From NCBI RefSeq assembly GCF_000230995.2, contig NC_019973.1, positions 372,001 through 436,000 on the forward strand: DNA of 64,000 nt, read 5' to 3'. Below, in pieces: positions 35,563-45,320 of this stretch (position 1 is its first letter; every line of letters begins with the position of its first letter). The notes beneath the pieces are model-generated. The model did not search any database and was not told where the DNA came from. It saw only the letters and a list, made by a program, of their open reading frames with translations. Both the position numbers and the translations under genes were made by a program. Source of the DNA: Mesorhizobium australicum WSM2073. GTDB taxonomy: Bacteria > Pseudomonadota > Alphaproteobacteria > Rhizobiales > Rhizobiaceae.

Positions 35563-37761
35563 ATGGAAGTGACATTTCTTCAAGGCTTCAACGCGATCGA
35601 ACGGGGCTGCATCTGGTCGCGGCGAGGGCTGCTTGCCACGACATGCCTGGCGACGCTGGCTGGTGCCTACCAAGCCTCCGCCCAGCAGGCAGGCACCCAG
35701 GCATCGGGCGGCGCCACCGTGCTCGAGCCCATTACGGTCAGCGGCGAGGCCGGCGGCGACACGTCCCCCGAGGACGACAAGACGGTGGCCGCCAAGCGCA
35801 GCTCCGGTGCGACCAAGACGGACACGCCGCTCATCGAAACGCCCCGCTCGGTCTCGGTGGTGACACGCAAGGAACTCGATGAGCGCGGCGCGCAGGACAT
35901 TATCGAGGCGGTGCGTTATTCCTCAGGCGTCAGCACCGGCGCTTACGGATTCGACCCGCGATTCGACCAGATCTATATCAGGGGCTACGACGCAACCACG
36001 CTCGGCGACTACAAGGACGGCCTGCGCCAGCCCTATATCAACTACGGCACGTTCCGCACCGACCCCTACTCGCTCGAACGCGTCGAGGTGATCAAGGGAC
36101 CGGTATCGGTGCTTTACGGCGCGGGAACGCCGGCAGGCATCGTCAACAAGGTGCCCAAGCTGCCGACCGAGGACAGGATCAGGGAAGTCGAACTGCTTTA
36201 TGGCACGAAGGACAGGGCGCAGGCCGCCTTCGATTTCGGCGGTCCGGTCACCAAGGGCAGTGACGATTTCCTCTACAGGATCGTCGGCCTGGCGCGAAAC
36301 GGCGACACCAATTTCGACATCGCCGACGACCGCTATTTGCTGCAGCCGTCGTTCACCTGGAATCCGGACGCCGCGACGTCCTTCACCATCTATGGGCTGG
36401 TGCAGGCGGACGAGACCGATTCCAATGTCGGCGTGATCACCGATCCGTCGGGAAAGGTCCACACCCTGCGCGAGAGCGACCCCGACTATGACCATCAGAA
36501 GATCCGGCAGCAGCAGGTCGGCTACAAGTTCGAGCACGACTTCGGCGGCGGCATCACGGTGCGCCAGAATGTACGATACTCCCATCTCGACCTGAGGTCG
36601 CGCTATCTCGCGGTTTCCGGTTGGACAGGTACGGTCGCGCATCGTTATGCGACCTCAATTCGCGACGAAATGAACGTTTTCCAGGCCGACAACCAGGTCG
36701 AGGCCAGGTTCGACACCGGGGCGCTCGCCCACACGCTGCTTCTCGGCCTCGACTACACGAACCTGACCTCGTCCTTCGGCTATGGGTTCGATCCGCCCGA
36801 TCCGGCCTACGATTTCGACATTGCCAACCCGACCTACGGTTTCTCCGGCCCGACCCCGGACACCACGTTCTCTGCGTCCGACGCGGATCTGAGCCAGACC
36901 GGCGTCTATGCGCTGGATCAGGTCGAACTGGACAAATGGCGTTTCACGCTCGGTGGCCGCCAGACCTGGGTCGAGCAGACGCGCGACTATTTTGGGGGCG
37001 GTTCCGAAGCGGTGGACAAGAACGCCTTCAGCATGCAGGCCGGCGCCCTCTATCTGTTCGATAGCGGCGTCGCGCCCTTCGCCAGCTACGCGACGTCATT
37101 CGAACCGATCTCGAACCGCTCGGCCGATGGCGGCGGCATTCTTCAGCCTACGAAGGGCGAACAGTTCGAAGTGGGGGTCAAGTACCAGCCACCGGGAACG
37201 GATATCCTGCTGTCCGCGGTCGCCTACCATCTGGTCGAGAAGAACAAGCCGGTAGTCGTCGATCCCAATGCGGGCACCTATCGTTCACTGGGCGAGGTCA
37301 CCAGCAATGGTTTTGAACTGGAAGCCCGCGCGGCCGTCATGGACGGGCTCGACGTGATCGCGGCCTATAACTACAACCATGCCGAGATCACGGGCGCAGG
37401 CCCTGACTCGACGGAGTTGGACAAGGTCCCCGCCGTCACCCCCGAACATGTCGCGAGCCTCTGGGCGAACTACAAATTCGACGAGGGCAGTGCGGCACCC
37501 GGCCTTTCGGTGGGAGCCGGCGTGCGGCTGCAGAGCGCGACCTATACCGACACGTCAAACACCGCCAAGAACGATGCCGCCGTCTATCTCGATGCCTCGG
37601 CGTCCTACGATTTCGGCGCCATCGACAAGAGGTATGAAGGTGTCTCGGCCGCTTTCGCCGTCCGCAACATTGCCGATGACCGCGCGACGGTGTGCAATTC
37701 CGGTTATTGCTACATGGGCCAGGGCCGCAACATCACGGCTTCGCTGAAGCGCCGCTGGTAA
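35563..37761 (+). CDS. TonB-dependent siderophore receptor
   Basis: 732 residues, outer-membrane. A signal peptide near residues 20-42 (WSRRGLLATTCLATLAGAYQ) follows a longer cytoplasmic start. A TonB-box-like segment VLEPITVSGE is at ~55. The plug domain is ~85-195 (TPRSVSVVTRKELDERG, YIRGYDA, VEVIKGPVSVLYGAGTPAGI). The 22-strand barrel ends with the outer-membrane signature GRNITASLKRRW, last residue Trp. The layout is that of ferrichrome-type receptors of the FhuA/FpvA family. The ligand cannot be told. GAGCGAGGG precedes ATG 35563. Iron control is suggested by the IRO box upstream. Confidence 0.93.
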   Translation: MEVTFLQGFNAIERGCIWSRRGLLATTCLATLAGAYQASAQQAGTQASGGATVLEPITVSGEAGGDTSPEDDKTVAAKRSSGATKTDTPLIETPRSVSVVTRKELDERGAQDIIEAVRYSSGVSTGAYGFDPRFDQIYIRGYDATTLGDYKDGLRQPYINYGTFRTDPYSLERVEVIKGPVSVLYGAGTPAGIVNKVPKLPTEDRIREVELLYGTKDRAQAAFDFGGPVTKGSDDFLYRIVGLARNGDTNFDIADDRYLLQPSFTWNPDAATSFTIYGLVQADETDSNVGVITDPSGKVHTLRESDPDYDHQKIRQQQVGYKFEHDFGGGITVRQNVRYSHLDLRSRYLAVSGWTGTVAHRYATSIRDEMNVFQADNQVEARFDTGALAHTLLLGLDYTNLTSSFGYGFDPPDPAYDFDIANPTYGFSGPTPDTTFSASDADLSQTGVYALDQVELDKWRFTLGGRQTWVEQTRDYFGGGSEAVDKNAFSMQAGALYLFDSGVAPFASYATSFEPISNRSADGGGILQPTKGEQFEVGVKYQPPGTDILLSAVAYHLVEKNKPVVVDPNAGTYRSLGEVTSNGFELEARAAVMDGLDVIAAYNYNHAEITGAGPDSTELDKVPAVTPEHVASLWANYKFDEGSAAPGLSVGAGVRLQSATYTDTSNTAKNDAAVYLDASASYDFGAIDKRYEGVSAAFAVRNIADDRATVCNSGYCYMGQGRNITASLKRRW

Positions 37762-37767
37762 AGGCAA

Positions 37768-37794
37768 CGCCGCGCGCCTTTCGGACGCGCGGCG
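37768..37794 (+). terminator. GC hairpin after the TonB receptor gene
   Basis: CGCCGCGCG (37768-37776) pairs with CGCGCGGCG (37786-37794), six bases after the receptor stop. The T-run is weak (a few T within the next 18 bases), so efficiency is uncertain. Confidence 0.5.
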
Positions 37795-37832
37795 CACTGA
37801 TTTCAGCGTTTTGACACAACCATGCCCGGCGA

Positions 37833-38303
37833 TTAGCCAAGCTCTGGAATACGCAGAACCTGGCCCGGATAGATCTTGTCGGGATGGGTCAGCATCGGCT
37901 TGTTTGCCTCGAAGATGACCGTGTTCTTGGCGCCCTGGCCCTTACCATAGCTCTTTTCGGCGATCTTCCAGAGATTGTCGCCCTTCTGGACCGTATAGAA
38001 GGTCGGCTCCTTGGCTGCGGCCGCCGTGCCGGAAGCCGGCGCGACCTGTAACTCGTCAGCCTGCACCTTGGAAACGCCCAGCGTGTTGCCGACGGCGATG
38101 ACCGCCTTTTCGAAGATCGACTGGTCCTTGACGACGCCCTTCAGCACCGCCGTATCGCCCTGGACAACGACCTGCACGCCATCGGTACCGAGCTTGTGTG
38201 AATCGAGCTCTTTCTTGAGCGTGTCGGCGGTGGGTGCGGCTTCCTCGTCGCCGCCGATGCCGAGCTTCTTGCCGACGTTCTTGACGAAATCGAACATACC
38301 CAT
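37833..38303 (-). CDS. BON-LysM protein (YgaU/Kbp-like)
   Basis: 156 residues from ATG 38303, with GGGAG upstream. Residues ~27-85 are a BON domain (LKKELDSHKLGTDGVQVVVQ, GDTAVLKGVV) and ~105-155 a LysM domain (FYTVQKGDNLWKIAEKSYGK, NPDKIYPGQVLRI-like ending). The arrangement equals E. coli YgaU/Kbp, a small potassium-binding protein. No signal peptide is present, in agreement with a cytoplasmic role. Monocistronic. Confidence 0.88.
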   Translation of the reverse strand: MGMFDFVKNVGKKLGIGGDEEAAPTADTLKKELDSHKLGTDGVQVVVQGDTAVLKGVVKDQSIFEKAVIAVGNTLGVSKVQADELQVAPASGTAAAAKEPTFYTVQKGDNLWKIAEKSYGKGQGAKNTVIFEANKPMLTHPDKIYPGQVLRIPELG

Positions 38304-38394
38304 CTCTAGGTCTCCCTTGCTGTGGCAACAAGGGAAACCTCGCATCCGCAACGCAAAATTGAAAGTGGTTTTGCGGGCACGATTTGCGTGTTGC

Positions 38395-38832
38395 TCAATC
38401 GTTCTCCACGCGACCGCGCAGCTTCTTGATCGTACCGCGCCCCGCCTTGCTCTTCAGCCGACGCTCGACCGCGCCTTTCGACGGCCGTGTCTTCTTGCGC
38501 GGCGGCGGCGGCGGTTCTGCGGCCTTGGCGACCAGTGCCGCCAGCCTGGTCCGTGCGTCGGCGCGGTTTTGCTCCTGTGTGCGAAAGCGTCCGGCCTCGA
38601 TGACGATGACACCATCCTTGGTGGCGCGCTGGCCGGCAAGTTTTATGGTCCGCTCGCGTACGCGGTCCGACAGGCCCTCGGCGTTCCGCGCGTCGAAGCG
38701 AAGCTGCACCGCCGTCGCCACCTTGTTGACGTTCTGGCCGCCGGGACCGGACGAGCGGATGAAATCCTCGTGCAGGTCGCCCGGGTGAATCACGGCTTCG
38801 CCCGATATGATGATGTCGTCGTCGATCGGCAT
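38395..38832 (-). CDS. arfB: Alternative ribosome-rescue factor ArfB
   Basis: 145 residues. The release-factor catalytic loop is RSSGPGGQNVNKVATAVQLR with GGQ at ~31-33. The C-terminal ~40 residues form the basic tail that reads an empty mRNA channel (PPRKKTRPSKGAVERRLKSK). ArfB hydrolyses peptidyl-tRNA on stalled ribosomes. N-terminal MPIDDDIIISGEAVIHPGDL matches the family. Possibly cotranscribed with the BON-LysM gene 92 bases downstream. Confidence 0.92.
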   Translation of the reverse strand: MPIDDDIIISGEAVIHPGDLHEDFIRSSGPGGQNVNKVATAVQLRFDARNAEGLSDRVRERTIKLAGQRATKDGVIVIEAGRFRTQEQNRADARTRLAALVAKAAEPPPPPRKKTRPSKGAVERRLKSKAGRGTIKKLRGRVEND

Positions 38833-38912
38833 GCCGCAGTCATGGCGCGGCGGACCGAAAAAGAAAAGGCCCGATCGAAAGCGCAGCCCCTAACTGGCAT
38901 ATACGATCCTGA

Positions 38913-39839
38913 TCACGACGCCCAGGCGAGTTCGCCAAGATGGCGACGAAGCCATTTCGTCTCTTCCGACGCCGTGCGCCCGAAATGCCGTTTGAAGTCG
39001 CGGCTGAATTGGGACGGGCTCGCATAGCCTACCAAAGCCGCGACCTCTGCGATCGTCCTGTTCTGGCGTGCTATCATCAATCGTGCTTCGTGGAGCCGTA
39101 TCGCCTTCACGTACTGCATTGGACTGTTGCCGGTCAGGCTCTTGAAATGGACATGGTAGGAAGGAACGCTCATGCCCACGTCTTTTGCCAGATCGCCGAT
39201 CGAAATTTCAGAACCGTAGTTCTCTCGCAACCAGGCCAGGCTCTGGACAATCCTTCCAGACGTGCCTTTCTGCTGCAGCGCCGCGAGCATTGCACCGCCC
39301 TGCGGGCCGACCAGCACCCGGTAATGCAGTTCGCGCAGAATGCCGTCACCAAGGACGAGAGCTTCAACGGGGCTGCGAAGTGCTACAAGGAGGCGCAGCA
39401 GGACATCCTCTATTTCGGGGGCCATCCTGCTTGACACGAGACCTCGCGACTTGCCGCTCGCCGGTTCGGCATGCATCTGCGCTTGCATGGCGAGCTCGGC
39501 TGCCATCTGCATATCGAACTCAACATAGACCGCAAGCAATGGTCGCTCCGAACTGGCCATCGATTTCATGCGGAATGGAACGGGCACCGAAACCGCCAGA
39601 TAGTGTTCCTCGTCGTAGAGGTAGATTTCCCTTTCGAGGATACCTTGCTTGCTTCCCTGTAATACGAACACCGCGCCTGGCTTATAGAGGACCGGTATGT
39701 CGTGAAGCACGGCTTCCGTCCGGAGTATGCGGACGCGGCTGAACGCGGTCGGATTGTAGCCGCGACGAGGGGCGAGAGCTCCGGCCAACTCGACCAGCTT
39801 GGATCGTCCGTGTTTGGGAGGAATAGGATTTGGCAACAA
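38913..39839 (-). CDS. AraC-family transcriptional regulator
   Basis: Up to 308 residues from a TTG start at 39839; no ATG or GTG exists between the upstream in-frame stop (39891) and the conserved region, so a TTG start is likely. The N-terminal ~150 residues are an AraC_N cupin-like domain (PGAVFVLQGSKQGILE, LYDEEHYLAVSVPVPF). Two helix-turn-helix units occupy ~205-300 (ISIGDLAKDVGMSVPSYHVH and TIAEVAALVGYASPSQFSRD). It is divergent from the short-chain dehydrogenase gene and probably controls it. Confidence 0.88.
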   Translation of the reverse strand: MLPNPIPPKHGRSKLVELAGALAPRRGYNPTAFSRVRILRTEAVLHDIPVLYKPGAVFVLQGSKQGILEREIYLYDEEHYLAVSVPVPFRMKSMASSERPLLAVYVEFDMQMAAELAMQAQMHAEPASGKSRGLVSSRMAPEIEDVLLRLLVALRSPVEALVLGDGILRELHYRVLVGPQGGAMLAALQQKGTSGRIVQSLAWLRENYGSEISIGDLAKDVGMSVPSYHVHFKSLTGNSPMQYVKAIRLHEARLMIARQNRTIAEVAALVGYASPSQFSRDFKRHFGRTASEETKWLRRHLGELAWAS

Positions 39840-39920
39840 ATTCAGAGAATCCGCGATCGAAACGCTCGGTTCCTCATAATATTTGTCAACTCATCACCAA
39901 TCAAGGAAAGCTTGCGGATC

Positions 39921-40748
39921 ATGTCACAGAAGACCTTCTTTATCACCGGCGCGAATTCCGGCTTCGGCTTGGCCATAGCTTCCGCGGCTATCCAGATCGG
40001 CCATAAGGTGATTGGCGCCGTTCGCTCGGAGACATCACGCGCAGCGCTCGCCGACGTTCTTACCGCAGTTCGACCGGTACTGTGCGACGTAACGGAATTC
40101 GACGCCATACCCGACGTCGTCAGGCAGGCGGAGAACGAACATGGACCGGTTGACGTGCTGATCAACAATGCCGGCTATGGGCATGAGGGAGTGCTTGAAG
40201 AGTCGCCGATCGAAGAGATGCGGCGTCAGTTCGACGTGAATGTCTTCGGCGCTGTCGCCGTCGCTAAGGCTTTTCTTCCCCGGTTCCGGGAGCGACGTCG
40301 TGGATTCATCGTCAATGTCACGTCGATGGGCGGCATGATTACCATGCCCGGCATTGCTTACTATTGCGGCAGCAAGTTTGCGCTCCAGGGCATATCGGAG
40401 GTGATGCGTTCGGAAATGGCCCCGTTCGGTGTCCGCGTGACCGCGGTCTGCCCCGGCTCGTTCCGGACGGATTGGGCTGGACGATCAATGGTCCGCACAG
40501 AGAGATCAATCACTGACTACGACGCGCTTTTTGATCCGATACGTGAGGCGCGACAGGTAAAGAGCGGCAAGCAGCTCGGTGATCCCGATAAACTGGCAGC
40601 CGCCGTTTTAGGCTTGGTCGACGCCAGTGATCCGCCGCCGCAGCTTCTGCTTGGCAGCGATGCTCTCAAGCTCGTGTCGGACAGAATCGAACGTCTCCGG
40701 CAGGAAATCGAGGTGTGGAAGTCTGTCACTGTCTCGACCGACGGCTGA
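39921..40748 (+). CDS. Short-chain dehydrogenase/reductase
   Basis: 275 residues from ATG 39921, with AGGAAAG upstream. Classical SDR: cofactor loop TGANSGFGLAIA (~9-20), NNAGYG (~80), catalytic Ser in VNVTSMGG (~132), YxxxK in YYCGSK (~147-152), and PGSFRTDW after the last core strand. The T-G-x3-G-x-G loop followed by a basic residue (R at ~36-39) suggests NADP. Substrate unknown. Divergent AraC regulator 81 bases away implies inducible control by the substrate. Confidence 0.9.
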   Translation: MSQKTFFITGANSGFGLAIASAAIQIGHKVIGAVRSETSRAALADVLTAVRPVLCDVTEFDAIPDVVRQAENEHGPVDVLINNAGYGHEGVLEESPIEEMRRQFDVNVFGAVAVAKAFLPRFRERRRGFIVNVTSMGGMITMPGIAYYCGSKFALQGISEVMRSEMAPFGVRVTAVCPGSFRTDWAGRSMVRTERSITDYDALFDPIREARQVKSGKQLGDPDKLAAAVLGLVDASDPPPQLLLGSDALKLVSDRIERLRQEIEVWKSVTVSTDG

Positions 40749-40771
40749 CGGCACCGACGTCCTGCCTGCGC

Positions 40772-42382
40772 CTATTCCGCCGCTTCCTGCATGTGCGGCG
40801 CCGCGCCGAGGACGGAGGCGTCGACATGGCTTTCGAACTTCTCGAAATTGACGGCGAACATGCCGACCAGCCTTGCCGCTTGCCGGTCATAGGCCGATTT
40901 GTCGGCCCAGGTCGATCGCGGATCGAGGATGGCGCTGTCGACACCAGGCGCCGCCAGCGGCACCTCGAAGCCGAAATTGGCGTCGGTGCGGAAAGCGCCT
41001 GCCTTCAGCGAGCCGTCGAGGGCAGCGGCGAGCAAGGCGCGCGTCGCCTTGATCGGCATGCGCTTGCCGGTGCCATGGGCACCGCCGGTCCAGCCGGTGT
41101 TGACCAGCCAGCAATCGGCGCCGTGGCGAGCGATGAGCTCGCGCAGAAGATTGCCGTATTCCGACGGATGGCGCGGCATGAACGGCGCGCCGAAACAGGT
41201 CGAGAAAGTCGCTTCCGGCTCGGTCACGCCCCTTTCCGTTCCGGCCACCTTGGCCGTGTAGCCGGAAAGGAAATGATACATCGCCTGCGCCGGCGTCAGC
41301 CGGGCGATCGGCGGCATCACGCCGAAAGCGTCGGCGGTCAGCATGATGATGTTCTTCGGGTGACTGGCGCGCCCGGTCTTCGAGGCATTGGGGATGAAGT
41401 CGAGCGGATAAGCGCAGCGTGTGTTTTCGGTGAGCCTGCCGTCATTGAAATCCGGCATGCCATCGGCGTCGAGTACGACGTTTTCCAGCACGGTGCCGAA
41501 GCGCTGCGTGGTGGCGAAGATCTCCGGCTCGGCTTCCGCCGACAGCTTGATCGTCTTGGCGTAGCAGCCGCCTTCGAAATTGAAGATGCCGTGCGGACCC
41601 CAGCCGTGCTCGTCATCGCCGATCAAGGTGCGCGACGGATCGGCCGACAGCGTGGTCTTGCCGGTTCCCGACAGGCCGAAGAAAATAGCGGCATCGCCGG
41701 CCGGTCCCTCATTGGCCGAGCAGTGCATAGGCATCACGCCTTTCTCCGGCAGGAGGTAGTTGAGCATGGTGAACACCGACTTCTTCATCTCGCCGGCATA
41801 GGAGGTGCCACCGATCAGCACGATCTTGCGCGTCAGGTCGACGGCGATCACCGTTTCGGTGCGGCTGCCGTGGCGGCCGGGATCGGCGCGGAAGGACGGC
41901 AGGTCGATGATCGTCATCCCGGGCACGAAGTGTTCGAGTTCGGCCGCCTCGGGACGGATGAGCAGGTTACGGATGAACAACGAGTGCCAGGCAAGTTCGG
42001 TGATTACCCTGGTGGGCAGCTTTAGCTCCGCGTCGGCACCGCCGACCAGATCCTGCACATAAAGGTCCTTGTCCCCGGCATGGGCCTGGAAATCGGCGAG
42101 CAAGGCGTCGAACTGTGCCGGCGAGATCGCCTTGTTGTTGTCCCACCAGACTTGCGGCTCGGTGGCGGCGTCGCGAACGATGAACTTGTCCTTGGGCGAG
42201 CGACCGGTGTGCTGGCCGGTCTCGGCGAGCAGCGCGCCATGCGCGGTCAGCCGGGCTTCACCGCGCCGGATCGCTTCCTCGTAGAGCGCGGCCGCGCCGA
42301 AATTGTAGCGCACCGTGCCAGAGGTTTTCAGACCGACACGATCGATCGCGCAGGCAGGATTGCGTTTGCCGACTTCCGACAT
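40772..42382 (-). CDS. pckA: Phosphoenolpyruvate carboxykinase (ATP)
   Basis: 536 residues. Converts oxaloacetate and ATP to PEP and CO2, the first step of gluconeogenesis during growth on dicarboxylates. Substrate-binding Arg in [14 protein letters not shown] (~56-70), P-loop [14 protein letters not shown] (~231-244), metal-binding LIGDDEHGW, and [12 protein letters not shown] with the adenine-contact region. It is divergent from chvI, as in Sinorhizobium. In rhizobia its transcription is affected by the neighbouring ChvG/ChvI system. Confidence 0.97.
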   Translation of the reverse strand: MSEVGKRNPACAIDRVGLKTSGTVRYNFGAAALYEEAIRRGEARLTAHGALLAETGQHTGRSPKDKFIVRDAATEPQVWWDNNKAISPAQFDALLADFQAHAGDKDLYVQDLVGGADAELKLPTRVITELAWHSLFIRNLLIRPEAAELEHFVPGMTIIDLPSFRADPGRHGSRTETVIAVDLTRKIVLIGGTSYAGEMKKSVFTMLNYLLPEKGVMPMHCSANEGPAGDAAIFFGLSGTGKTTLSADPSRTLIGDDEHGWGPHGIFNFEGGCYAKTIKLSAEAEPEIFATTQRFGTVLENVVLDADGMPDFNDGRLTENTRCAYPLDFIPNASKTGRASHPKNIIMLTADAFGVMPPIARLTPAQAMYHFLSGYTAKVAGTERGVTEPEATFSTCFGAPFMPRHPSEYGNLLRELIARHGADCWLVNTGWTGGAHGTGKRMPIKATRALLAAALDGSLKAGAFRTDANFGFEVPLAAPGVDSAILDPRSTWADKSAYDRQAARLVGMFAVNFEKFESHVDASVLGAAPHMQEAAE

Positions 42383-42494
42383 TGGTGACCCTTCTCAAGA
42401 TTTGCCGCATCTTTGCCGGCGTATTTCCGGCACACCCACTAAGCAGGCTCGGATGGTCAGAACCAGAAAAGCCAAATGATATCAAATCATTAAT

Positions 42495-42526
42495 CGATTT
42501 AAATATTTTGAAAGTTGTTTAAATCG
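42495..42526. promoter_or_regulatory. AT-rich inverted repeat in the pckA-chvI intergenic region
   Basis: CGATTTAAA (42495-42503) and TTTAAATCG (42518-42526) are a perfect 9-base inverted repeat, centres 23 bases apart, about two helical turns, set in an unusually AT-rich stretch 113 bases upstream of pckA and 200 upstream of chvI. A dimeric regulator site is likely; the regulator is unknown. The 344-base gap has no gene. Confidence 0.5.
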
Positions 42527-42726
42527 TTTATATATGCGAAAAGTTTCACGGTTGCCCAAAGGATTGGCGAGGTTCGTTCGTCCAATCCATGTCGAGGTCG
42601 GATTGTGGCCGGCGGCACCCCGCGCGTGACAGCGGTTAAGGCCTATGCCACATTTTGTACCTAATTTGTCCTGCAAAAGCCCCTTCTCTACGACAGAAGG
42701 GACAGCTCATGAGGGAGCCGCTTGAA

Positions 42727-43428
42727 ATGGCAACAATCGCGCTTGTCGATGACGACCGCAACATTCTGACGTCGGTGTCGATCGCCCTCGAATCCGAGGG
42801 ATATCGTGTCGAGACCTACACGGATGGTGCGTCCGCGCTGGAAGGCCTGGCGGCCAGGCCGCCTAATCTCGCCATCCTCGACATCAAGATGCCGCGCATG
42901 GACGGCATGGAGCTGCTGCGCCGGATGCGCCAGAAATCCGACCTGCCGGTGATCTTCCTGACCTCCAAGGACGACGAGATCGATGAATTGTTCGGTCTCA
43001 AGATGGGCGCCGACGACTTTATCCGCAAACCGTTCTCGCAGCGCCTGCTGGTGGAGCGGGTGCGCGCCGTGCTGCGCCGTGCCAGTGCCCGCGAGGCCGC
43101 GGCAAAAGCGCCGAGTCAGCAGGCCCGCTCGCTCGAACGTGGCCAGCTCGTCATGGACCAGGAACGCCATACCTGCACCTGGAAGGGTGAGCCGGTGACG
43201 CTTACCGTCACGGAGTTCCTGATCCTGCATTCGCTGGCGCAGCGTCCCGGCGTGGTAAAAAGCCGTGATGCGCTGATGGATTCGGCCTATGATGAGCAGG
43301 TCTATGTCGATGACCGCACGATCGACAGCCACATCAAGCGGCTGCGCAAGAAGTTCAAGGCTGTCGACGACGACTTCGAGATGATCGAAACCCTTTACGG
43401 AGTCGGATATCGGTTCCGCGAAGCGTAA
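42727..43428 (+). CDS. chvI: Response regulator ChvI (OmpR type)
   Basis: 233 residues from ATG 42727, with GGGAG upstream. Receiver domain ~1-115: [13 protein letters not shown] with the acidic pair, phosphoryl Asp in [10 protein letters not shown] (~54), Thr in FLTSKDDE, Lys in FIRKPFS. Winged-helix domain ~140-233, ending [17 protein letters not shown] and [10 protein letters not shown]. With ChvG it controls exopolysaccharide, acid response and symbiosis genes in rhizobia and Agrobacterium. Upstream ATG 42709 is an alternative start. Confidence 0.96.
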   Translation: MATIALVDDDRNILTSVSIALESEGYRVETYTDGASALEGLAARPPNLAILDIKMPRMDGMELLRRMRQKSDLPVIFLTSKDDEIDELFGLKMGADDFIRKPFSQRLLVERVRAVLRRASAREAAAKAPSQQARSLERGQLVMDQERHTCTWKGEPVTLTVTEFLILHSLAQRPGVVKSRDALMDSAYDEQVYVDDRTIDSHIKRLRKKFKAVDDDFEMIETLYGVGYRFREA

Positions 43429-43511
43429 TTTGATGTATGTCGAGCAAAAGCGGTCCCCAGTGTGGGGCTGCGACATACATCAAACCTGGGACTAGCGGGA
43501 GCTGCTGTTCG

Positions 43512-45296
43512 ATGGCAGTGGAAGCACAGCGAACAAGACCGGCGGGCGCCGCCAGGCGGCCGTCGCGCATCATGCCTTCCTTCGTGTCGAAAATCACGGT
43601 GCCGATGCGCCGCTTCCTCGGCCACCATATCTTTTCCAGCCTGACGCGGCGTATTCTTTTCCTCAATCTCGCCGGGCTGGCGGTGCTCGTCACCGGCATC
43701 CTCTATCTCAACACCTTCCGCGACGGGCTGATCGACGCGCGCGTCGAAAGCCTGATGACGCAGGGCGAAATCATCGCCGGCGCGATTGCGGCGTCGGCGA
43801 CGGTCGAGACGGATTCGATCAGCATCGACCCGGAAAAACTGCTTGAGCTGCAGGCCGGCGAAAGCCTGGGGCCTGGCTCGGACCAACTCGACAATCTGGA
43901 TTTTCCGATCAATCCCGAGCGCGTGGCGCCGGTCCTGCGGCGGCTGATCTCGCCGACCCGCACCCGAGCCCGCATCTATGACCGCGACGCCAATTTGCTG
44001 CTCGATTCGCGCCATCTCTATTCGCGCGGTCAGATCCTGCGCTACGACCTGCCGCCGGTCGAGGAGGAGGAGCCCGACCTTGTCGAGCGCGTCCAGAAAT
44101 TCATCTTCGACTTCTTCCGCAACACCGACCTGCCGGTCTATCACGAACAGCCCGGCGGCAACGGCGCCGCCTTCCCGGAAGTGGTCAAGGCATTGACGGG
44201 CAGTCCGTCGACCATCGTGCGCGTCTCGGAACAGGGCGAGCAGATCGTCTCGGTGGCGGTGCCGATCCAGCGTTTTCGCGCCGTGCTCGGCGTGCTGATG
44301 CTGTCGACCGAAGGCGGTGATATCGACAAGATCGTCGCCGCCGAACGCAAGGCGATCCTGCGCGTCTTCGGCATCGCGGCGCTCGTCACAGCCATCCTGT
44401 CGATGCTTTTGGCGTCCACCATCGCCAACCCGCTGCGCCGGCTGTCGGCGGCGGCCGTACGGGTGCGTCGCGGCGTCAAGAGCCGCGAGGAAATCCCAGA
44501 CTTTTCCGACCGCCAGGACGAGATCGGCAATCTGTCGATTGCCGTGCGCGACATGACCAACGCACTCTATGCGCGCATCGAGGCGATCGAAAGCTTCGCG
44601 GCCGATGTCTCGCATGAGTTGAAGAACCCGCTGACGTCGTTGCGCAGTGCTGTCGAAACATTGCCGCTGGCGAAGAATGACACCTCCCGTGCGCGCCTGA
44701 TGGAGATCATCCAGCATGACGTGAAACGGCTGGACCGCCTCATCACCGACATTTCCGACGCCTCGCGCCTCGATGCGGAATTGGCGCGCGAAGATGCCGG
44801 CACCGTCGACCTGAAGAAATTCGTCACCGACCTCGTCGCTGTTTCGCGTGAAACCACGCGTAACAAGAAGGCGGTCGAGATCGAGCTCAAAGTCGCCAAG
44901 CTGCCGCAGGGCGCCAAGGGCTATGTCGTCGTCGGTCACGATCTGCGCATCGGCCAGGTCATCACCAATCTGATCGAGAACGCCCGTTCCTTCGTCCCCG
45001 AGGACCATGGCCATATCAGCCTGTCGCTGGCGCGCGCCGGCAAGTTCAACATCCTGACCGTCGACGACAACGGTCCCGGCATCCGCGCCGACGCCATCGA
45101 CCGCATCTTCGAACGTTTTTACACCGACCGGCCCGCCGGCGAGGCGTTCGGCCAGAATTCCGGCCTTGGCCTGTCCATCTCCAGGCAGATCGTCGAGGCC
45201 CATGGCGGTACGTTGACCGCCGAAAACATACCAGGCACCAAGCCCGGCGAGATCAAGGGCGCACGCTTCGTCGTGACGCTCCCGGCCGAGGGATGA
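43512..45296 (+). CDS. chvG: Sensor histidine kinase ChvG/ExoS
   Basis: 594 residues from ATG 43512 (GGGAG ten bases upstream). Helix 1 near residues 48-68 and helix 2 near 282-304 bound a ~215-residue periplasmic sensor. HAMP follows, then the H-box ADVSHELKNPLTSLRSAVET with the phospho-His at ~368, N-box VITNLIENARSF, and G-boxes DDNGPGIR and GLGLSISR. It phosphorylates ChvI; in relatives the periplasmic inhibitor ExoR binds its sensor domain. 83 bases after chvI. Confidence 0.96.
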   Translation: MAVEAQRTRPAGAARRPSRIMPSFVSKITVPMRRFLGHHIFSSLTRRILFLNLAGLAVLVTGILYLNTFRDGLIDARVESLMTQGEIIAGAIAASATVETDSISIDPEKLLELQAGESLGPGSDQLDNLDFPINPERVAPVLRRLISPTRTRARIYDRDANLLLDSRHLYSRGQILRYDLPPVEEEEPDLVERVQKFIFDFFRNTDLPVYHEQPGGNGAAFPEVVKALTGSPSTIVRVSEQGEQIVSVAVPIQRFRAVLGVLMLSTEGGDIDKIVAAERKAILRVFGIAALVTAILSMLLASTIANPLRRLSAAAVRVRRGVKSREEIPDFSDRQDEIGNLSIAVRDMTNALYARIEAIESFAADVSHELKNPLTSLRSAVETLPLAKNDTSRARLMEIIQHDVKRLDRLITDISDASRLDAELAREDAGTVDLKKFVTDLVAVSRETTRNKKAVEIELKVAKLPQGAKGYVVVGHDLRIGQVITNLIENARSFVPEDHGHISLSLARAGKFNILTVDDNGPGIRADAIDRIFERFYTDRPAGEAFGQNSGLGLSISRQIVEAHGGTLTAENIPGTKPGEIKGARFVVTLPAEG

Positions 45297-45320
45297 CCGC
45301 CAATCGCCAGGGATCGCGAC

